A DNA stretch of 64,000 nt from Mugil cephalus (GCF_022458985.1 NC_061776.1:6556088-6620087); one strand, 5' to 3'; numbered from the stretch's first letter, positions 47,001 to 56,747 are shown. Notes: a model not told the origin generated them from the letters alone. Program-made: numbers and translations.

Positions 47001-49248
47001 GGAGAAGAAGAAGAAAAAGAAAACGAAGACGTCGACGGGCGAAGAGAGAACGGAGAATTCAGCTCCTGTCGCTGAGAGTCAGGACCAACCTGCCAAGAAA
47101 AAGAGTGAGATGTTCTTAACATTATCAGCTTTATTTAGAGATGGTTCTCAGACAGATATTTAAACTGGTGTATTAACGATTATAGTAACGTGATGATCCA
47201 CAGGAGCAGATTAACCCTCTGAGGTCACGTTTGGTTTTACTTTTATATTTATATCTTAAAAATACACATGTAGGGCTTTTATTTATTTATTTATTTTTTA
47301 ACATGTTAGACCTAAAACCATAAAAACATAAAATCTGAGTTTGAAAAAGCAACATTTTTTACAGTGAAAACCACTGTTTAATGAACCATTTTTATGATTT
47401 TGACAGTAAATCTAAATTGTAAATTTGAAAAGCTTATGCACAGATTTAGCAAACAAAGAAAGTTATTTACAAATATTTACATTAAAATGCAGGTAATGCA
47501 TCAGGTGTCACATTAAACAGTGTACGTAATACATTACTTATCACTTGTTACTGTAACTTCAATGTAATTAGTTACAATACAATTACTATTTCTCTTTGAA
47601 TCTAAAGGTAATACATTACTTTTAAGTTACTTTCACCAAAATAACTGGAAATATGGATTTTGCGTTCTCAATAGATTTAATTATATTCACTGTAGCTCAG
47701 GGGTCTTCAGTGTTTTTCAGGACATCAGGACAGACATTAAGTAGGGACCCCCTGCCAACTATATGTGCTCTATATTTAACTAGTTCTTTTTATAAATATC
47801 CATTATTATTAACAATTTGCATTCAATTTTAAGTTATTCAAATAATAAAGAGGCCCAAATATTATTATTTTTTTAATTTCAAACATTTGTCCCTTTACTA
47901 AAATATATTGGACTCATGTTAATGTGTCTTAAGTAAATTTAAATTTGTGGGGGAATATTAAAAAAAATAAAATATATATATATAAAAAATGTCTAATCAA
48001 CCAAGGATTTTGTGACCCCCCCTGCAGTACCACCGCTGATCCCCTAGGGGGTGCAGGCCCCCTGTTGTAGACCTATGGTGAAGCTCATTTCCACATCCAC
48101 TAGAAGGTGATGTAGAATGACATAATAACTAAGCTAGGCTAACGCTAACAACAGTACAACATAATGACCACAGTTATGGCTCAGTAAATACAGATACTGT
48201 AAATTTATTTGTATTCACATTGAAACTAATATTGTTAGAAGCTGCTACTATAGTAACCGAACACCTAAAGGAAGCTGCACCACGCTACATGTTTCCTTAA
48301 ATTACTTGAGCTATTTCACACAGATCTTTTGGTTTCAAAGCGAACGTAACTATAATTTTATTCGTATCGTTTTCTCTGATGAACTGAAATTAACGAACGT
48401 AGAGTCCAACATCTTCTCCATCAATCAGGAAGTTAACATTTTCTCCTCTGCTAATCTCTAACTTCTATAAAAACACACAAGTTAATTAATTGAATTAATT
48501 ACTATTAATACTGTAAAATTTCCCAGTTTGGGATTAATAAAGCATCAATGTATCTATTAGTATCAAGTAAAATATTACAATTATTTATATGTTACAGCAA
48601 AAAGCAACTGCATTACTTTTGTAACGTCCAACACTAGAATATAAATAATGTCTAAACATCACAAATCTCAAAACTGTTTTCTTTTTTTTCGCCGCCATCA
48701 CTTCATACACAACTTTTTTTCTACCTTAGCAACGACTGACACGTCATTTTCTGATGAGTTGATGCATTTTCCACCAACATGAAAGAGGTTGTCGTGTTTT
48801 TTTTCTCTTACATGGCGACAACATTCAGGAAAAATCATGGCAAAATTGTGGCAAACAATCGACACAATTTAAAAACTTAACGTCTATAGTTTAAAGTTTC
48901 CACAAACCTCAGTGATGTTGCGTCTCGTTGCTACGTCGTCTTAAATTGGTCATGTGACCTCCAGAGGGTTAAGAACTGGTTCCGATGCACTAACACAAGA
49001 TGACGTAAATGTTTTAACGTAAACACACAACAAATTCACTCATTCTGACTTCATAACGTTCACAGAGAAGAACCGATTAAAGGAGAAACTGGAGGAGACG
49101 GAGCCGGATGCAGATGTTCTCCCTCCTCCAGCTGTTTCCATGGTGAGAAACTCTCCTGAGCTGCATCAGATTCACCTGTATCTGCTGGTAACACGTGGTT
49201 TTATGTTCTCAGAAAAAGAAGAAATCCTCCAAAAAGAAGAAGAATTGA
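29272..49248 (+). CDS. tcof1: Treacle ribosome biogenesis factor, 14 coding exons
   Basis: Treacle is a nucleolar phosphoprotein that supports RNA polymerase I transcription and rRNA modification. Coding exons: 29272-29376, 30749-30804, 33210-33379, 33626-33807, 36825-36998, 38972-39073, 40115-40211, 43866-43921, 44031-44103, 45556-46257, 46355-46487, 46752-47104, 49066-49142 and 49213-49248, giving 771 residues. Residues 5-37 form the LisH domain (ALLVLIYQHLKVNGYLKAAK), followed by LHDIYTGWMK, the partner of human LLDIYTHWQQ. Residues 55-340 are acidic and Ser-rich with CK2-type clusters (SSTSSDSEEEE). Residues 340-771 alternate Lys blocks with Glu blocks and end KKKKSSKKKKN, like the Lys-rich end of human treacle. 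There is no NOLC1-type C-terminal domain. Human treacle is about twice as long because of its central repeats, which are absent here. Head-to-head with arsi, as in human. The intron 5 donor appears to be GC. Confidence 0.88.
29377..30748 (+). other. tcof1 intron 1
   Basis: No coding signal. A TGCATGTGTG simple repeat lies at about 29575-29622. Confidence 0.6.
30749..30804 (+). CDS. tcof1: tcof1 coding exon 2
   Basis: VEMPEESSNLHDIYTGWM plus a split Lys codon; acceptor GTGTGCAG and donor GTGAGT. LHDIYTGW matches the conserved treacle/NOLC1 motif. Confidence 0.85.
30955..31400. repeat. Dispersed repeat copy in tcof1 intron 2
   Basis: CTGAGGTAGTGG...TTATTTACT near 31020 and GTATCGGACTC near 31360 relate it to the element at 6925-7400. 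It is more decayed than that copy. Confidence 0.45.
31976..32090. repeat. (TG)n microsatellite
   Basis: About 34 uninterrupted TG units followed by TG stretches broken by TTAGCG, in tcof1 intron 2. Confidence 0.95.
32741..33084. repeat. TATAC/TATGC pentanucleotide array
   Basis: About 340 bp of CTATA, CTATG and related pentamers in tcof1 intron 2. Long open frames rich in Tyr, Cys and Leu across it are repeat artefacts. Confidence 0.93.
33180..33205. repeat. (TG)n repeat at splice acceptor
   Basis: Thirteen TG units directly before TTGTAG, the tcof1 intron 2 acceptor. Confidence 0.9.
33210..33379 (+). CDS. tcof1: tcof1 coding exon 3
   Basis: LCSLAHHAKQETDDSSSLKK through EEAKPPL. The acceptor is a (TG)n repeat ending TTGTAG, without an ordinary pyrimidine tract. 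The 170-bp length is not a multiple of three. Confidence 0.82.
33626..33807 (+). CDS. tcof1: tcof1 coding exon 4
   Basis: PKADVVESLNSKTESEVVSE through SDGESSTSSDSEEEEQQ and KTEQE. The acidic serine cluster is a CK2-type site typical of treacle. Donor GTACAG, phase 0. Confidence 0.83.
34618..34697. repeat. TATGC/TATAC pentanucleotide array (second locus)
   Basis: Eighty bases of the same pentamer as at 32.7-33.1 kb. Confidence 0.85.
34850..34975. repeat. Dispersed repeat with ATCGGCC/GGCCGAT motifs
   Basis: GGGATCGACCGATTATCGGC, then TATCGGTTATCGGCC, AATCGGTATCGGCC and ATATCGGTCTA over 125 bp; a fish repeat type rich in short palindromic ATCGG words. Confidence 0.55.
36340..36422. repeat. 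19-bp tandem repeat
   Basis: TGACTGCTCAGCTAGTAGC repeats with a 19-bp period at 36351, 36370, 36389 and 36408 (the last partial). Confidence 0.9.
36600..36785. repeat. End fragment of CATAATGTTATG element
   Basis: CTGGTCATAATGTTATGGCT near 36758-36777 and CATCTTGGAGCCAGATACCA near 36658 match the terminal region of the same element family, 45 bp upstream of tcof1 exon 5. Confidence 0.5.
36825..36998 (+). CDS. tcof1: tcof1 coding exon 5 (probable GC donor)
   Basis: SAPAEVSTETPNEAETSSS through LRRGARAE. Acceptor TGTCTTGCAG. The visible GT at 37003 would leave in phase 1 and bring a stop in the next exon; GAG|GCAGGT at 36999 gives phase 0 and keeps the frame open. The 3' boundary is therefore inferred. 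Confidence 0.65.
37845..38090. repeat. SINE-like dispersed repeat in tcof1 intron 5
   Basis: GGGCACGACACTTAACCCAC, a GGTGGTG-rich middle and CCAGTCGCTTTGAGCATCTA, then a GGAAAAGCGC-type tail, match the general layout of a very common fish short repeat (a CTTGGGCAAGACACTTCACC-like head and a AAGCGCTATATA-like tail), but decayed. Confidence 0.5.
38598..38609 (-). promoter_or_regulatory. CTCF-core-like motif
   Basis: GCCACCTGCTGG fits the reverse complement of the CTCF core CCASYAGRKGGC. It also resembles common repeat tails, so it may be incidental. Confidence 0.25.
38972..39073 (+). CDS. tcof1: tcof1 coding exon 6
   Basis: EPQVDMSVSEEAATSDQTAF through SAEEGGAAAE; acceptor TTTCTGAAG and donor GTACAA; phase 0 at both ends. 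Confidence 0.75.
39985..40075. repeat. GATACC-family repeat next to tcof1 exon 7
   Basis: GTATCGGTATCGGATCAGTA and TCGCCGATACCAGCCTGAAT are the inverse of the 6.95 kb copy. It ends about 40 bp before the exon 7 acceptor. Confidence 0.6.
40115..40211 (+). CDS. tcof1: tcof1 coding exon 7
   Basis: EPGQDEDESSAPDLEDEETN through EAPPPA; acceptor CGTCCTTCAG, donor GTATGG, leaving in phase 1. Confidence 0.8.
42822..43400. repeat. MITE-like element in tcof1 intron 7
   Basis: Starts TTAACCTCCTGAGATCCCGT and ends near CTCAGGTCTCAGGAAATTA, decayed inverted ends. Its interior ACTCGTTTAAGGACGTTGGG (near 43131) matches, inverted, CCCAACGTCCTCAAACGAGT in the element at 45.05-45.45 kb. Confidence 0.6.
43866..43921 (+). 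CDS. tcof1: tcof1 coding exon 8
   Basis: DPDCESENPKEDDDDEEVE, with a GAT repeat coding the Asp run; acceptor GTCTTTCAG, donor GTGTGT. Confidence 0.75.
44031..44103 (+). CDS. tcof1: tcof1 coding exon 9
   Basis: RTKESDSTPEVKPDDQNEEA then ELQS; acceptor TTTGTCTCAG, donor GTAAAA, leaving in phase 1. Confidence 0.77.
44258..44655. repeat. Foldback element in tcof1 intron 9
   Basis: The arms at about 44258-44301 and 44605-44655 are inverted copies: GCAAAAATGTACA...AAAGAAAC pairs with GTTTCTTT...TGTACATTTTTGC. It shares CCTTTTAAATGCCA with the foldback element in the epc1 intron, suggesting one family. Confidence 0.55.
45045..45453. repeat. MITE with perfect 16-bp terminal inverted repeats
   Basis: TAACCTCCTGAGACCC at 45045-45060 is an exact inverse of GGGTCTCAGGAGGTTA at 45438-45453; total 409 bp, no coding capacity. 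It ends about 100 bp before tcof1 exon 10. Confidence 0.75.
45556..46257 (+). CDS. tcof1: tcof1 coding exon 10 (largest, Lys/Glu-rich)
   Basis: A 702-bp exon encoding residues 340-572. It opens with DPEVSIILNIRDTDGEA, then has at least six Lys/Arg clusters (for example KKKKKKNKK, KKRKAKKRRK and KKKKKRKRKR after their flanks) separated by Glu runs. The basic clusters fit nuclear/nucleolar localisation. It has a strongly purine-biased coding strand. Confidence 0.85.
46355..46487 (+). CDS. tcof1: tcof1 coding exon 11
   Basis: DNSSPTSSAKKKNRLRKKLS through GPAGQNLTKRK; phases 1 and 2 agree with neighbours; donor GTGAGT. Confidence 0.8.
46752..47104 (+). CDS. tcof1: tcof1 coding exon 12
   Basis: HKQIPEETPQSKPSKRAHAD through PAKKK; Lys runs separated by acidic spacers, as in the C-terminal third of treacle. 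Leaves in phase 1 at GTGAGA. Confidence 0.82.
47211..48972. repeat. Element with TTAACCCTCTG terminal inverted repeats in tcof1 intron 12
   Basis: TTAACCCTCTGAGGTCAC at 47211 and GTGACCTCCAGAGGGTTAA at 48954-48972 are inverted with one extra base. It nearly fills the 1.96-kb intron. Inside is a copy of another repeat (about 47690-48085) also found at 59.4-60.0 kb, so the structure is nested. No transposase frame is visible. Confidence 0.55.
47690..48085. repeat. Dispersed repeat shared with 59.4 kb
   Basis: TCTATATT, TTTATAAATAT.CATTATTA, AAATTTGTGGGG, ATGTCTAATCAACCAA.GAT and CTGCAGTACC match in order at 59430-59985. Confidence 0.65.
49066..49142 (+). CDS. tcof1: tcof1 coding exon 13
   Basis: KNRLKEKLEETEPDADVLPP then PAVSM; acceptor GTTCACAG, donor GTGAGA, phase 0 exit. 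Confidence 0.8.
49213..49248 (+). CDS. tcof1: tcof1 terminal coding exon
   Basis: A 36-bp exon coding KKKKSSKKKKN and TGA at 49246-49248. Human treacle also ends close to a long Lys run. Confidence 0.82.
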   Translation, partial: KKKKSSKKKKN

Positions 49249-49902
49249 TTAAATCCTGGTGAGGAGCCACTCGAGCTTTTCTATTAAAAACTTTGTTTTA
49301 TTCATTTTTTTTTAGTGTTAATCCTGCTTTTATAGACAGAAGTGGTTTTAAATCTCAGTGTTTGAGATTCACTGATTATCTGTGATCTTTATTTGTTTGT
49401 CGTCAGTGTTTCCTCTGGTCGGATGGAAGAGGAGGATTATCGCACCTGAAAAAGTTATCAGACGTAACAAACAGATTTGAGGGATTATCTCACATTAGAT
49501 TTAGTTTCTTCTTCTTTTCTCTGACACTGTGAATACAACAACAAAAAAAAAAACCTGCTACTGCTGTGGTTTGTTTACAAGTTTAAACCTCGTCAGTAGA
49601 TTAAGCTTCAACATTTATAACTGGAAGCTCGGCTCATTAAAGCTCCATTAAACTGATTGTTTCTTTAACTGGATGTTGTTTGGAGCTGATTAAAATACAA
49701 AAACAGCAATTTTCTAAGTTCATTTTGCAAACAAGCCAAAAAAAAAAAACAAAACATGTGAGTGAAGGTGGAACCTGATGATTAATAGGTGTCAATACGC
49801 GCACATGATTATTTCTACCACACAGCGGCTCAGTCCTGCTGTAAACTGCCTTAAAAGTGATCAAACCTATGATTATATATATATATAATCTCAACAGTGA
49901 AT

Positions 49903-50098
49903 GGCTGCGTTTACATGGACACTAATGATCAATATTAAAATATAACCTCATAATTTCTCTCTGGTTGAAGTTGATCTATTATTCTAAACATTTCTAAAGT
50001 TTCCAGGAGGAACAGTGACGACATAGAGGAAGAAAAACAACCAGTGTTTGAAAAGAGGAATGAAATGGATGTGAAATCTCGTCCGTGTAAACGCAGCC
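49903..50098. repeat. 196-bp MITE-like element in tcof1 3' UTR
   Basis: GGCTGCGTTTACATGGAC at 49903-49920 pairs with GTCCGTGTAAACGCAGCC at 50081-50098 (17 of 18 bases inverted). No coding capacity. Confidence 0.75.
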
Positions 50099-50491
50099 GA
50101 TGTCGCGTGACTGTTATTAGGGCTGTGAACCAAACCTCAGCTGGTTTAACTTCTGTTTAGCTTTAAAAGAACAAACTGTGATAGTTTAGTGTTTGTCATT
50201 AATGTCTTTAGCTGACAAACCTTTCTCTCTTTCTTTTTTTTTTTTCCTCCTGGTTTAAAGGTAGAAAATATAGTTTTATTTTTAGTTTAGTTTTGGGGAC
50301 GTGCTTCATGTCAAACTCTTCTTCTTCTTCTTTGGTAAAGCTGTGAGGTTCTAGTTTGTTTTGAACCATTAACTGTGAACCTGATCACATTGTTACTTAA
50401 ATTCTGTTTCTAGTGACCAGCACATTTACACGTTTGTTTTTGTTTTTTGTTATTTTCTTATTGTTACTGTTGTGCTGCGTTCATGTTCACT

Positions 50492-50497
50492 ATTAAA
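50492..50497 (+). terminator. Candidate polyadenylation signal ATTAAA (tcof1)
   Basis: ATTAAA followed by GTTTGTGG and a T/G-rich stretch, about 1.25 kb after the tcof1 stop. Confidence 0.45.
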
Positions 50498-51111
50498 GTT
50501 TGTGGAAAACTCTGAATCTGACTCTGTTAATTACTTCATGAAGCAAACAGCGCCACCTGTCTGTCAACATCTGTTTTAGTTCTTTAAACTGACGGTAAAT
50601 TAAAATAAACGTTTCCGTCTCCTTTAATCAGAGATGAAAAGCACATTGAGCAAGGGATTAAAACTTTTTAAAAGTGCATTTTAAAAGAACTTTTATATTA
50701 AATGTATGTTTAGGAATCCTTTTAACATTAAACTTTTAAAGTCAAACTTTTTTTGTTTTACATCTTTTTAGTTAATCTGTCCCAAAGTGTCCAAATTTTT
50801 GTAAATGAGCAAAAACTAGAATAAATCGTTTAATTAGCAGCAATTGATTCATTAATACGTTTAATTCCGGTTCTTCATTAGCTTTTTAATTAATTAATCA
50901 ACATATTTAATGCACAATTATTTGCTTAATTTCCTGTTTTTCTCTTTAATTGTTTAAAACCTCCTGTCTCTCTGTTGATTTTGATTATGAGCTTCAGACC
51001 TCAAACTTTTACTCACCGGTCACATCAGTCTCTCCAAACTTCATAACTTTAACGATAACTGAGTTTATATGAACAAACATTAAAATAAACTTTAAGATTA
51101 ATAACTCACAG

Positions 51112-51250
51112 TTTTGTTTCCGTGGACTTCCTGCTGTTGTGCAGTGGTAGAGTTTCTCCTGCAAAGAAGTTATCGGTTAAATGAAAATCATTTCGTTCCA
51201 CTAAAGCTAAGTTACACTTCACAAAACTTTCTGGAAACTTGGTGCATTTC
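51112..51250. repeat. Local repeat, copy 1
   Basis: ACTTCCTGCTGTTGTGCAGT and AGAGTTTCTCCTG recur, diverged, near 51715-51750 and 53626-53660, each followed by a TTATTGAT-like or TTATCGGTT-like word. Confidence 0.5.
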
Positions 51251-51287
51251 CACTTCTGTAGTTTAAAGTCTGTCATCCTTTGAGGGG

Positions 51288-51299
51288 GCCCCCTACTGG
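51288..51299 (-). promoter_or_regulatory. CTCF-core-like motif
   Basis: GCCCCCTACTGG fits the reverse complement of CCASYAGRKGGC. Sequence match only. Confidence 0.25.
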
Positions 51300-51689
51300 C
51301 CTGGATCCGCAAGCAGCATCAACAAACTGTGCCTCTGCACTTACGTTCTCGCCTGCGTAAAAGGAATTAACTCTTCAAACAGTCAGTATTTGTCATTCAA
51401 AAGGTAAAACAACAAGAGCTACTAGTAGCTGTGATGCTAGAAAGAGCAACAAATCGATTTAACAAAGAGAAATGGCTGAAAAGCTGCCAAACGTCAGTTT
51501 TAAGTCCAAAGGTGCAACAAGGTTTAATTAGACACTGATCCTCTGGGGTTATAGAAATATTGTGTAAACACAGTCATATCATGTCATATTATGTCACAAT
51601 AATGTCTTGTGCAACAGTAAATCAATAGTCACTGAACAGTAGAGGAAACAGAGCTGAGTTTAATCACGGAAAATAGTTTAAGATGAGTG

Positions 51690-51860
51690 AAAGTGCCTCA
51701 GTCTGTTTCTGTGAACTTCCTGCTGTCGTGCAGCGTCAGAGTTTCTCCAGTTATTGATTAGAAAAAAAAAACATTTATGGCGTGTTTTCCATTTAAAGAA
51801 AAGTTTCCTTGCACTGCACCTTCAACTTTCCACAAACTTTTCACTGAAACGATTTTCTGT
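51690..51860. repeat. Local repeat, copy 2
   Basis: ACTTCCTGCTGTCGTGCAGC and AGAGTTTCTCCAGTTATTGA, then a CTTTCCACAAACTTT block equivalent to ACAAAACTTTCTGGAAAC in copy 1. Confidence 0.5.
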
Positions 51861-54800
51861 CGTCTGGCTGCTTCAGACTCCCACGCAGACACAAAGGGCA
51901 GCACAGTTCCCGAGTGACACGGCGAACACCACACAGGAAGCTCGCAACTGTGATTATACATAATTTCAGAGCAGATGCAGCAGCTGTTGTTGGCCGGGAG
52001 CGTTAAAGTGGCAGCGATGACATCTGGGGCAAAATCTATGTCTTTAATAAAAAAAACTATGTTCACTGTCTGGAGGAGAAAGTTTTCTTCGAATGTGACG
52101 GTTCTGGCTTCACTGGGTTTTTATAAGACGCCTCTAAAAAAAATAAAGTCACTCATTAATTAATATTAAGGAATAAAATATGGGCTTGAAGATTATTTAA
52201 AACTGTTTGGTGCCTTGAAGAGGTTTAATCAAAGTAGCTTCTTCAGTTTTAAATGACGACACACGACGACATCGCAGTATTTTTTGTCTCTTTCCATTAA
52301 ACAGATGTAAAATATGACACATGCAGAGATTTTGGTTAAAATGAACCACTTTAACCAAAGTACTGAGCTTTTAATTTGTGATAATTTGATTTGAAAACTT
52401 AAAACAGATCATTTAAAAAATGACTTTAGTAGCTTATCTCTAAAAGATAATATTTTGTTAATTATTTGTTAATCACAGTAAAATTCATGTCTGAGTCATT
52501 TGTTGTTGTTTTTATCAAGTCATTAATTATATATTTAGTCCAAAGATCAAATTTGTATAGAAAAAAGAAACAGAAAAGGTGTTGAATAACCAGTGAATTC
52601 CTCAGTATATAAATAAAAAAGTGACTAGAAAGAAATGAATTATAAAAAAGGACCAGACACATTTAAATTGTGTTACCGATGAAAGACTATTTTTTTTTCC
52701 CAAATCCTAAAACGCATTCAGCTTTCACTCTAATATGCAATTATGTGAATTTAAATTTGAAAAATTTCATGTTAACTGTGAATGATAACAGACCTTCCAC
52801 AATAAATCTGCTTTTCTCTAACATTTGTCGTCACTCTCGTTGTTTCAAACTGTGATTGATTGGATGTGTGATTAGTTTTGAGTCGTTTGGAGGCAAATGT
52901 TTTTGTGTGTGTGCTGTAAAAATACGTCGAGCTCCATTAACGGGCAAATCTACAAATCTAATGTTAATTTTTTATTTTTTTTTTCTCCCCTCATGGAGAC
53001 AAATGACAGATTATCTGCGTGAATGATTGTTTTGATGCGGAAAAGCCAATTATGTGTAATTACAAGAAAACTCTGTGATGAGACTGAGAGGAAACAAACT
53101 GCTGCATCAGGGCTTTGATGGTAAAACAGTCTGAGCTTAAATCGGCGCTGAAGGACGATTGCATTAGGAAAGTTATTTTTTCATTTGCGTAAGTATTCCC
53201 CTCAGGTGAAGTGGATTTTTTTTTTCTTAGAGAGCAGAAACTCACATCGTAATGTCCAGGTAATTTAAGTGTTCGCCCATAATGAAGCTTTTACCCGAAG
53301 CAAATTCTTCTTCTTTTTCTTTCTTTCATTTTTTGTTACAGTTATTATTCATAAAAGAAGCACTTTGCTGGCGCCTGCGTTCACAGGAAAACACATTACG
53401 AACATCCTGTATGTGAATGGATTCACTGTTTTTAAATAAAGCATTTTCGGGCCTCGGGAGTGAAGCTGTTAAGACAGTGGACGGGGACGTTTCCACAAAG
53501 TGTGTGGAAAGTGTATAAAGGAGCAGAAACGTGGGAAAAGTTGGCTTAAAGATAATGCATCTGTAGGGGATTAAGATCAGGCTGCAAACAGAAAATGTTC
53601 TTTAAAATTAGTAAAAGTATCGTGGACTTCTGCTCTCGTGCAGTGGTGCAGTTTCTCCTGTGAACCAGAAAGTAATTGATCATTAAAAAGCAAATAATTA
53701 TATTTTATGTGTCAATTCACATATAAAGACTCGTAACATTTAAGCCCATAAAGAATTCAGCACATGACATATAACGCGTGATTTTAACTGGTTTGTTTGT
53801 GTTGGTGATGGTGAAGAAACACGTGGCACAGTACATCATTCAACCTCCAGCTCTGTGAAAGCTTAGTGGGTCACAGCTGTTAAGTCCAAAGATGATGAAC
53901 CGATAAATCCGCTCAACAGCCAAAAACAATTGTTCACTTGACTCGAGTTTATACGTCACAGCAACAACTAAACTCCCTGAGAGACGTGGCTTCGATAATG
54001 AAACCAAACTTGAGGTGTTGTAACTAGCAGAGCTACGCTAACCATTAGCATAAGACACAATCGGTGTTTGGCTTCTAACTAACAGGAGCGTGAACACAAC
54101 AAATACTAGAGAAATGAAGTGAATGACTATAAGTGTGACTATAACTCCACACGTCGGCTCTTAATCTCGACTGATCGCTTGAGACTGTTTGCGCTCGATG
54201 AAGATATTGACTGAATGAAGTCCTGAGGTCTGAATCGACTAAACCGGATATTGAACGTTAATTGCTGTGTCTCATTGAATGAGCCGTGCTTTCAAAAGCT
54301 TTCTTAATTGGGCGACAATTTAATATATATATATATAAAACAAACTGTTAATGAAGTTTGGATCAGAGGAGCTGGGAATTGCTTCTGAAATGACTCCCAC
54401 TGTTGTTTCCTCTCGTTTTTAAATCTTACATCTTTTTCTTTGTATAGACGAGACAGAAAGTCAGTGGAGACACTGAAGCAATTACAGGTATCGCTGTAGT
54501 TACTGATGCGTCTGCAAAAAAAAACAACACTTAGCACTTAGCTCAGCATAGGCAGCAGTGACATAAACTGAGCTTTAATTGCTGCCATTTGTCAAAATTA
54601 AATCCATGCATACACTCACAACCAGGTTTTCACCCGTTTAATATTAAATAATCAAAAGAGACACGTTGACCATCATCACACACAAAGAATTTAAATGAAT
54701 TTCTCACCATTTTACAGAAACTGTCCTCATCCTGTTAAAAGCTGCCTCATTGTATTGTGACTTCTTTTACCTGTGGAGAATAAACTGGAATAATGATGCA

Positions 54801-56594
54801 AAGGTTGAGCTAAACGACAAATAAACAAAACTGAGATTTATTGGTGTGAAAGGACCTTAAAGTCCTCATGAAGCAGTGAGTTATGTGCTATTAGGTACAA
54901 ACACAGGGAGACCTTTACCAACTAATTTTGCTGGAATGGCAACAAAACTAGATGTGCAATTGGATTTCAATCATAATTTATAGCAAACACACACAAAAAA
55001 AACATTTATTTCTTTAAATCTAGATAAAAAACAAAACACAAACCTAAATTATCAGGGAGACTCCAACGCTGCTTCTTGAACTTCTTGAACTGAGTCTGAG
55101 TTTGGGTCTAAATCCAGATCTCAAGATGCATTCGTGGACTTTTGATGTAAAGGGGCATAAAGTATTGTTGAGAACTGAATTTTTAATTTAATTTAAAGTT
55201 TTAATTTCCAAAGATGACCGATTAATAAATAAGTTGTTAAAAAAAACTAAAAAACAAGCGAACCAGTGCCTTTCGTTGATGCATTACTGCTGTAGGTGAG
55301 GATCTGTTTCTAATAAACCATTTTAAAATGACGCCTTTAAAGCGAGACTCAGATATTACATTAACCTTTCCTTGGCAGTGACATCTTTCACTACTCTGAT
55401 AAATAACCGGCGAACACAGCAGCCAGAGGTGGAGTTCACGGACGCCCGCTGACGCTCTCGATCGTTCCTGCTGTTTCATTTTGATTTGTTGTTGAAAAAC
55501 TCATTCAGCCCAACGAACCATAGAAGCCGAATTTCATCCCTGAGTGAGATAACTGAAAGGTGCATTGACTGGATGTGCGGTTTATTAGAGGAGCGGCTCT
55601 TTTTCTCCCGTGTTTCTTTCTTTTTTTTTTTTTAATTATGATGGCTGACCTCTCAGCAGGTGAAGAAGAACTGGGGAAAAGCCTTTGTTTCTCGTAGGCG
55701 TCGGAGGTGTTTCCAGCAGGGAGCGGTGCTGGAGTCTGTCTGAGAGACTGATGGCAGACGCCTGCTGAGGTTTGTCCCGGTGATTTGTTTGTCCTGCTGC
55801 CTGTCATTAAAGCAGCGAAGCAACGAGAAACTGTCTGTCACGAGTCCCTCTGTGGCTGGGCCGAGTTCAGCTTTCTGTCCGTTTGATCTTTTGGAGTATT
55901 CATCTTGTCCGTCATGCTGCCGACGCATCATATGGACCAAGGACACGAGTGCAATCTAGTCCAACACAATCCACCAGTGATACTTTTGGAGTTTTTGCTA
56001 GGTTGCAAAAATAAGATAGCGTTGCTGTTTCATCACAGTCTTATAGGCGGTTTAAACGACACAGGACCCTTTGCAGACCCTGGTACTGGAGCTAGGGACG
56101 GGCTTCAAGAAGATTTTATTGATACCGAGACCACACGTCGATCCAGTTCCTTATCAATTCCTCCTGTGAATTGTTGGTTGAGAAAAAGAAGGAGTTTGTG
56201 TAAACAAGAGATAAGAGCTCATGTAAGAAAACAAACTGATCGCTGGATCCTAGATCTCACCATCACTGCTCTGCTGAGACTTGAGGAGATTTGAGGCTGC
56301 GCTCATTGACTTGATGAGATTGTCGACAAATGCTTCATCATGTCGGTTGTGTGTCCTCCCTTGCTTGAAATTGTGTTGCTGCATAAATTGCATGTTGCAC
56401 TGTTACAGAAGGGAAGTGAAACCACACATTTTCAGTCTCTGCCATCGCATCTTCCTTGTCGTCACGTGATGTGAACGACTTCGACTCAAAGATTTTTCTT
56501 CTTCTTTGGTTTTATACATAAATAAAATAAATCGTAATCTGTAACTGTCCCACGATCTGGAAATGACTTCCTGCTGTCTGACCCACCCAACTGT

Positions 56595-56710
56595 TCACAG
56601 AGTAGTGCCAAGGAGCAAATTGGAAGTTAAGTGCTTTATTCAGGAGAGTCAGAGGTAACCATGGTCATGGGCGGGGCAGGAGGTGGACCTCTAACCACTA
56701 CTCCACAGCA
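56595..56710. repeat. SINE-like fragment beside tRNA gene
   Basis: GGAGCAAATTGGAAGTTAAG, TGCTTTATTCAGG and CTAACCACTACTCCACAGC parallel the segment at 22965-23060. It lies just 3' of the tRNA-Phe gene in the direction of its transcription. Confidence 0.4.
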
Positions 56711-56736
56711 AGAAAAGGCCTGAAGCAAGGCCCAGC

Positions 56737-56747
56737 TGCCGAAACCC

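Larger units (their letters stand above)
49249..50515 (+). other. 3' UTR of tcof1
   Basis: No coding signal after the stop; ends at an ATTAAA near 50492. It contains a MITE-like insertion (49903-50098). An earlier ATTAAA at 49283 might give a short 3' UTR. Confidence 0.5.
50520..56560. other. Intergenic downstream of tcof1
   Basis: No protein gene recognised. It contains three related segments at 51.1, 51.7 and 53.6 kb. The 52.9-53.6 kb stretch appears unique. Confidence 0.55.

Noticed and set aside
29272..49248. NOLC1 (Nopp140) as an alternative to treacle
   Set aside because: Shares LisH and charge blocks, but the conserved NOLC1 C-terminal domain is absent, the Lys-rich end fits treacle, and arsi lies head-to-head as in human.
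55905..56294. 129-codon open frame near the tRNA gene
   Set aside because: No resemblance to any family; part (about 56091-56160) looks like dispersed repeat sequence.
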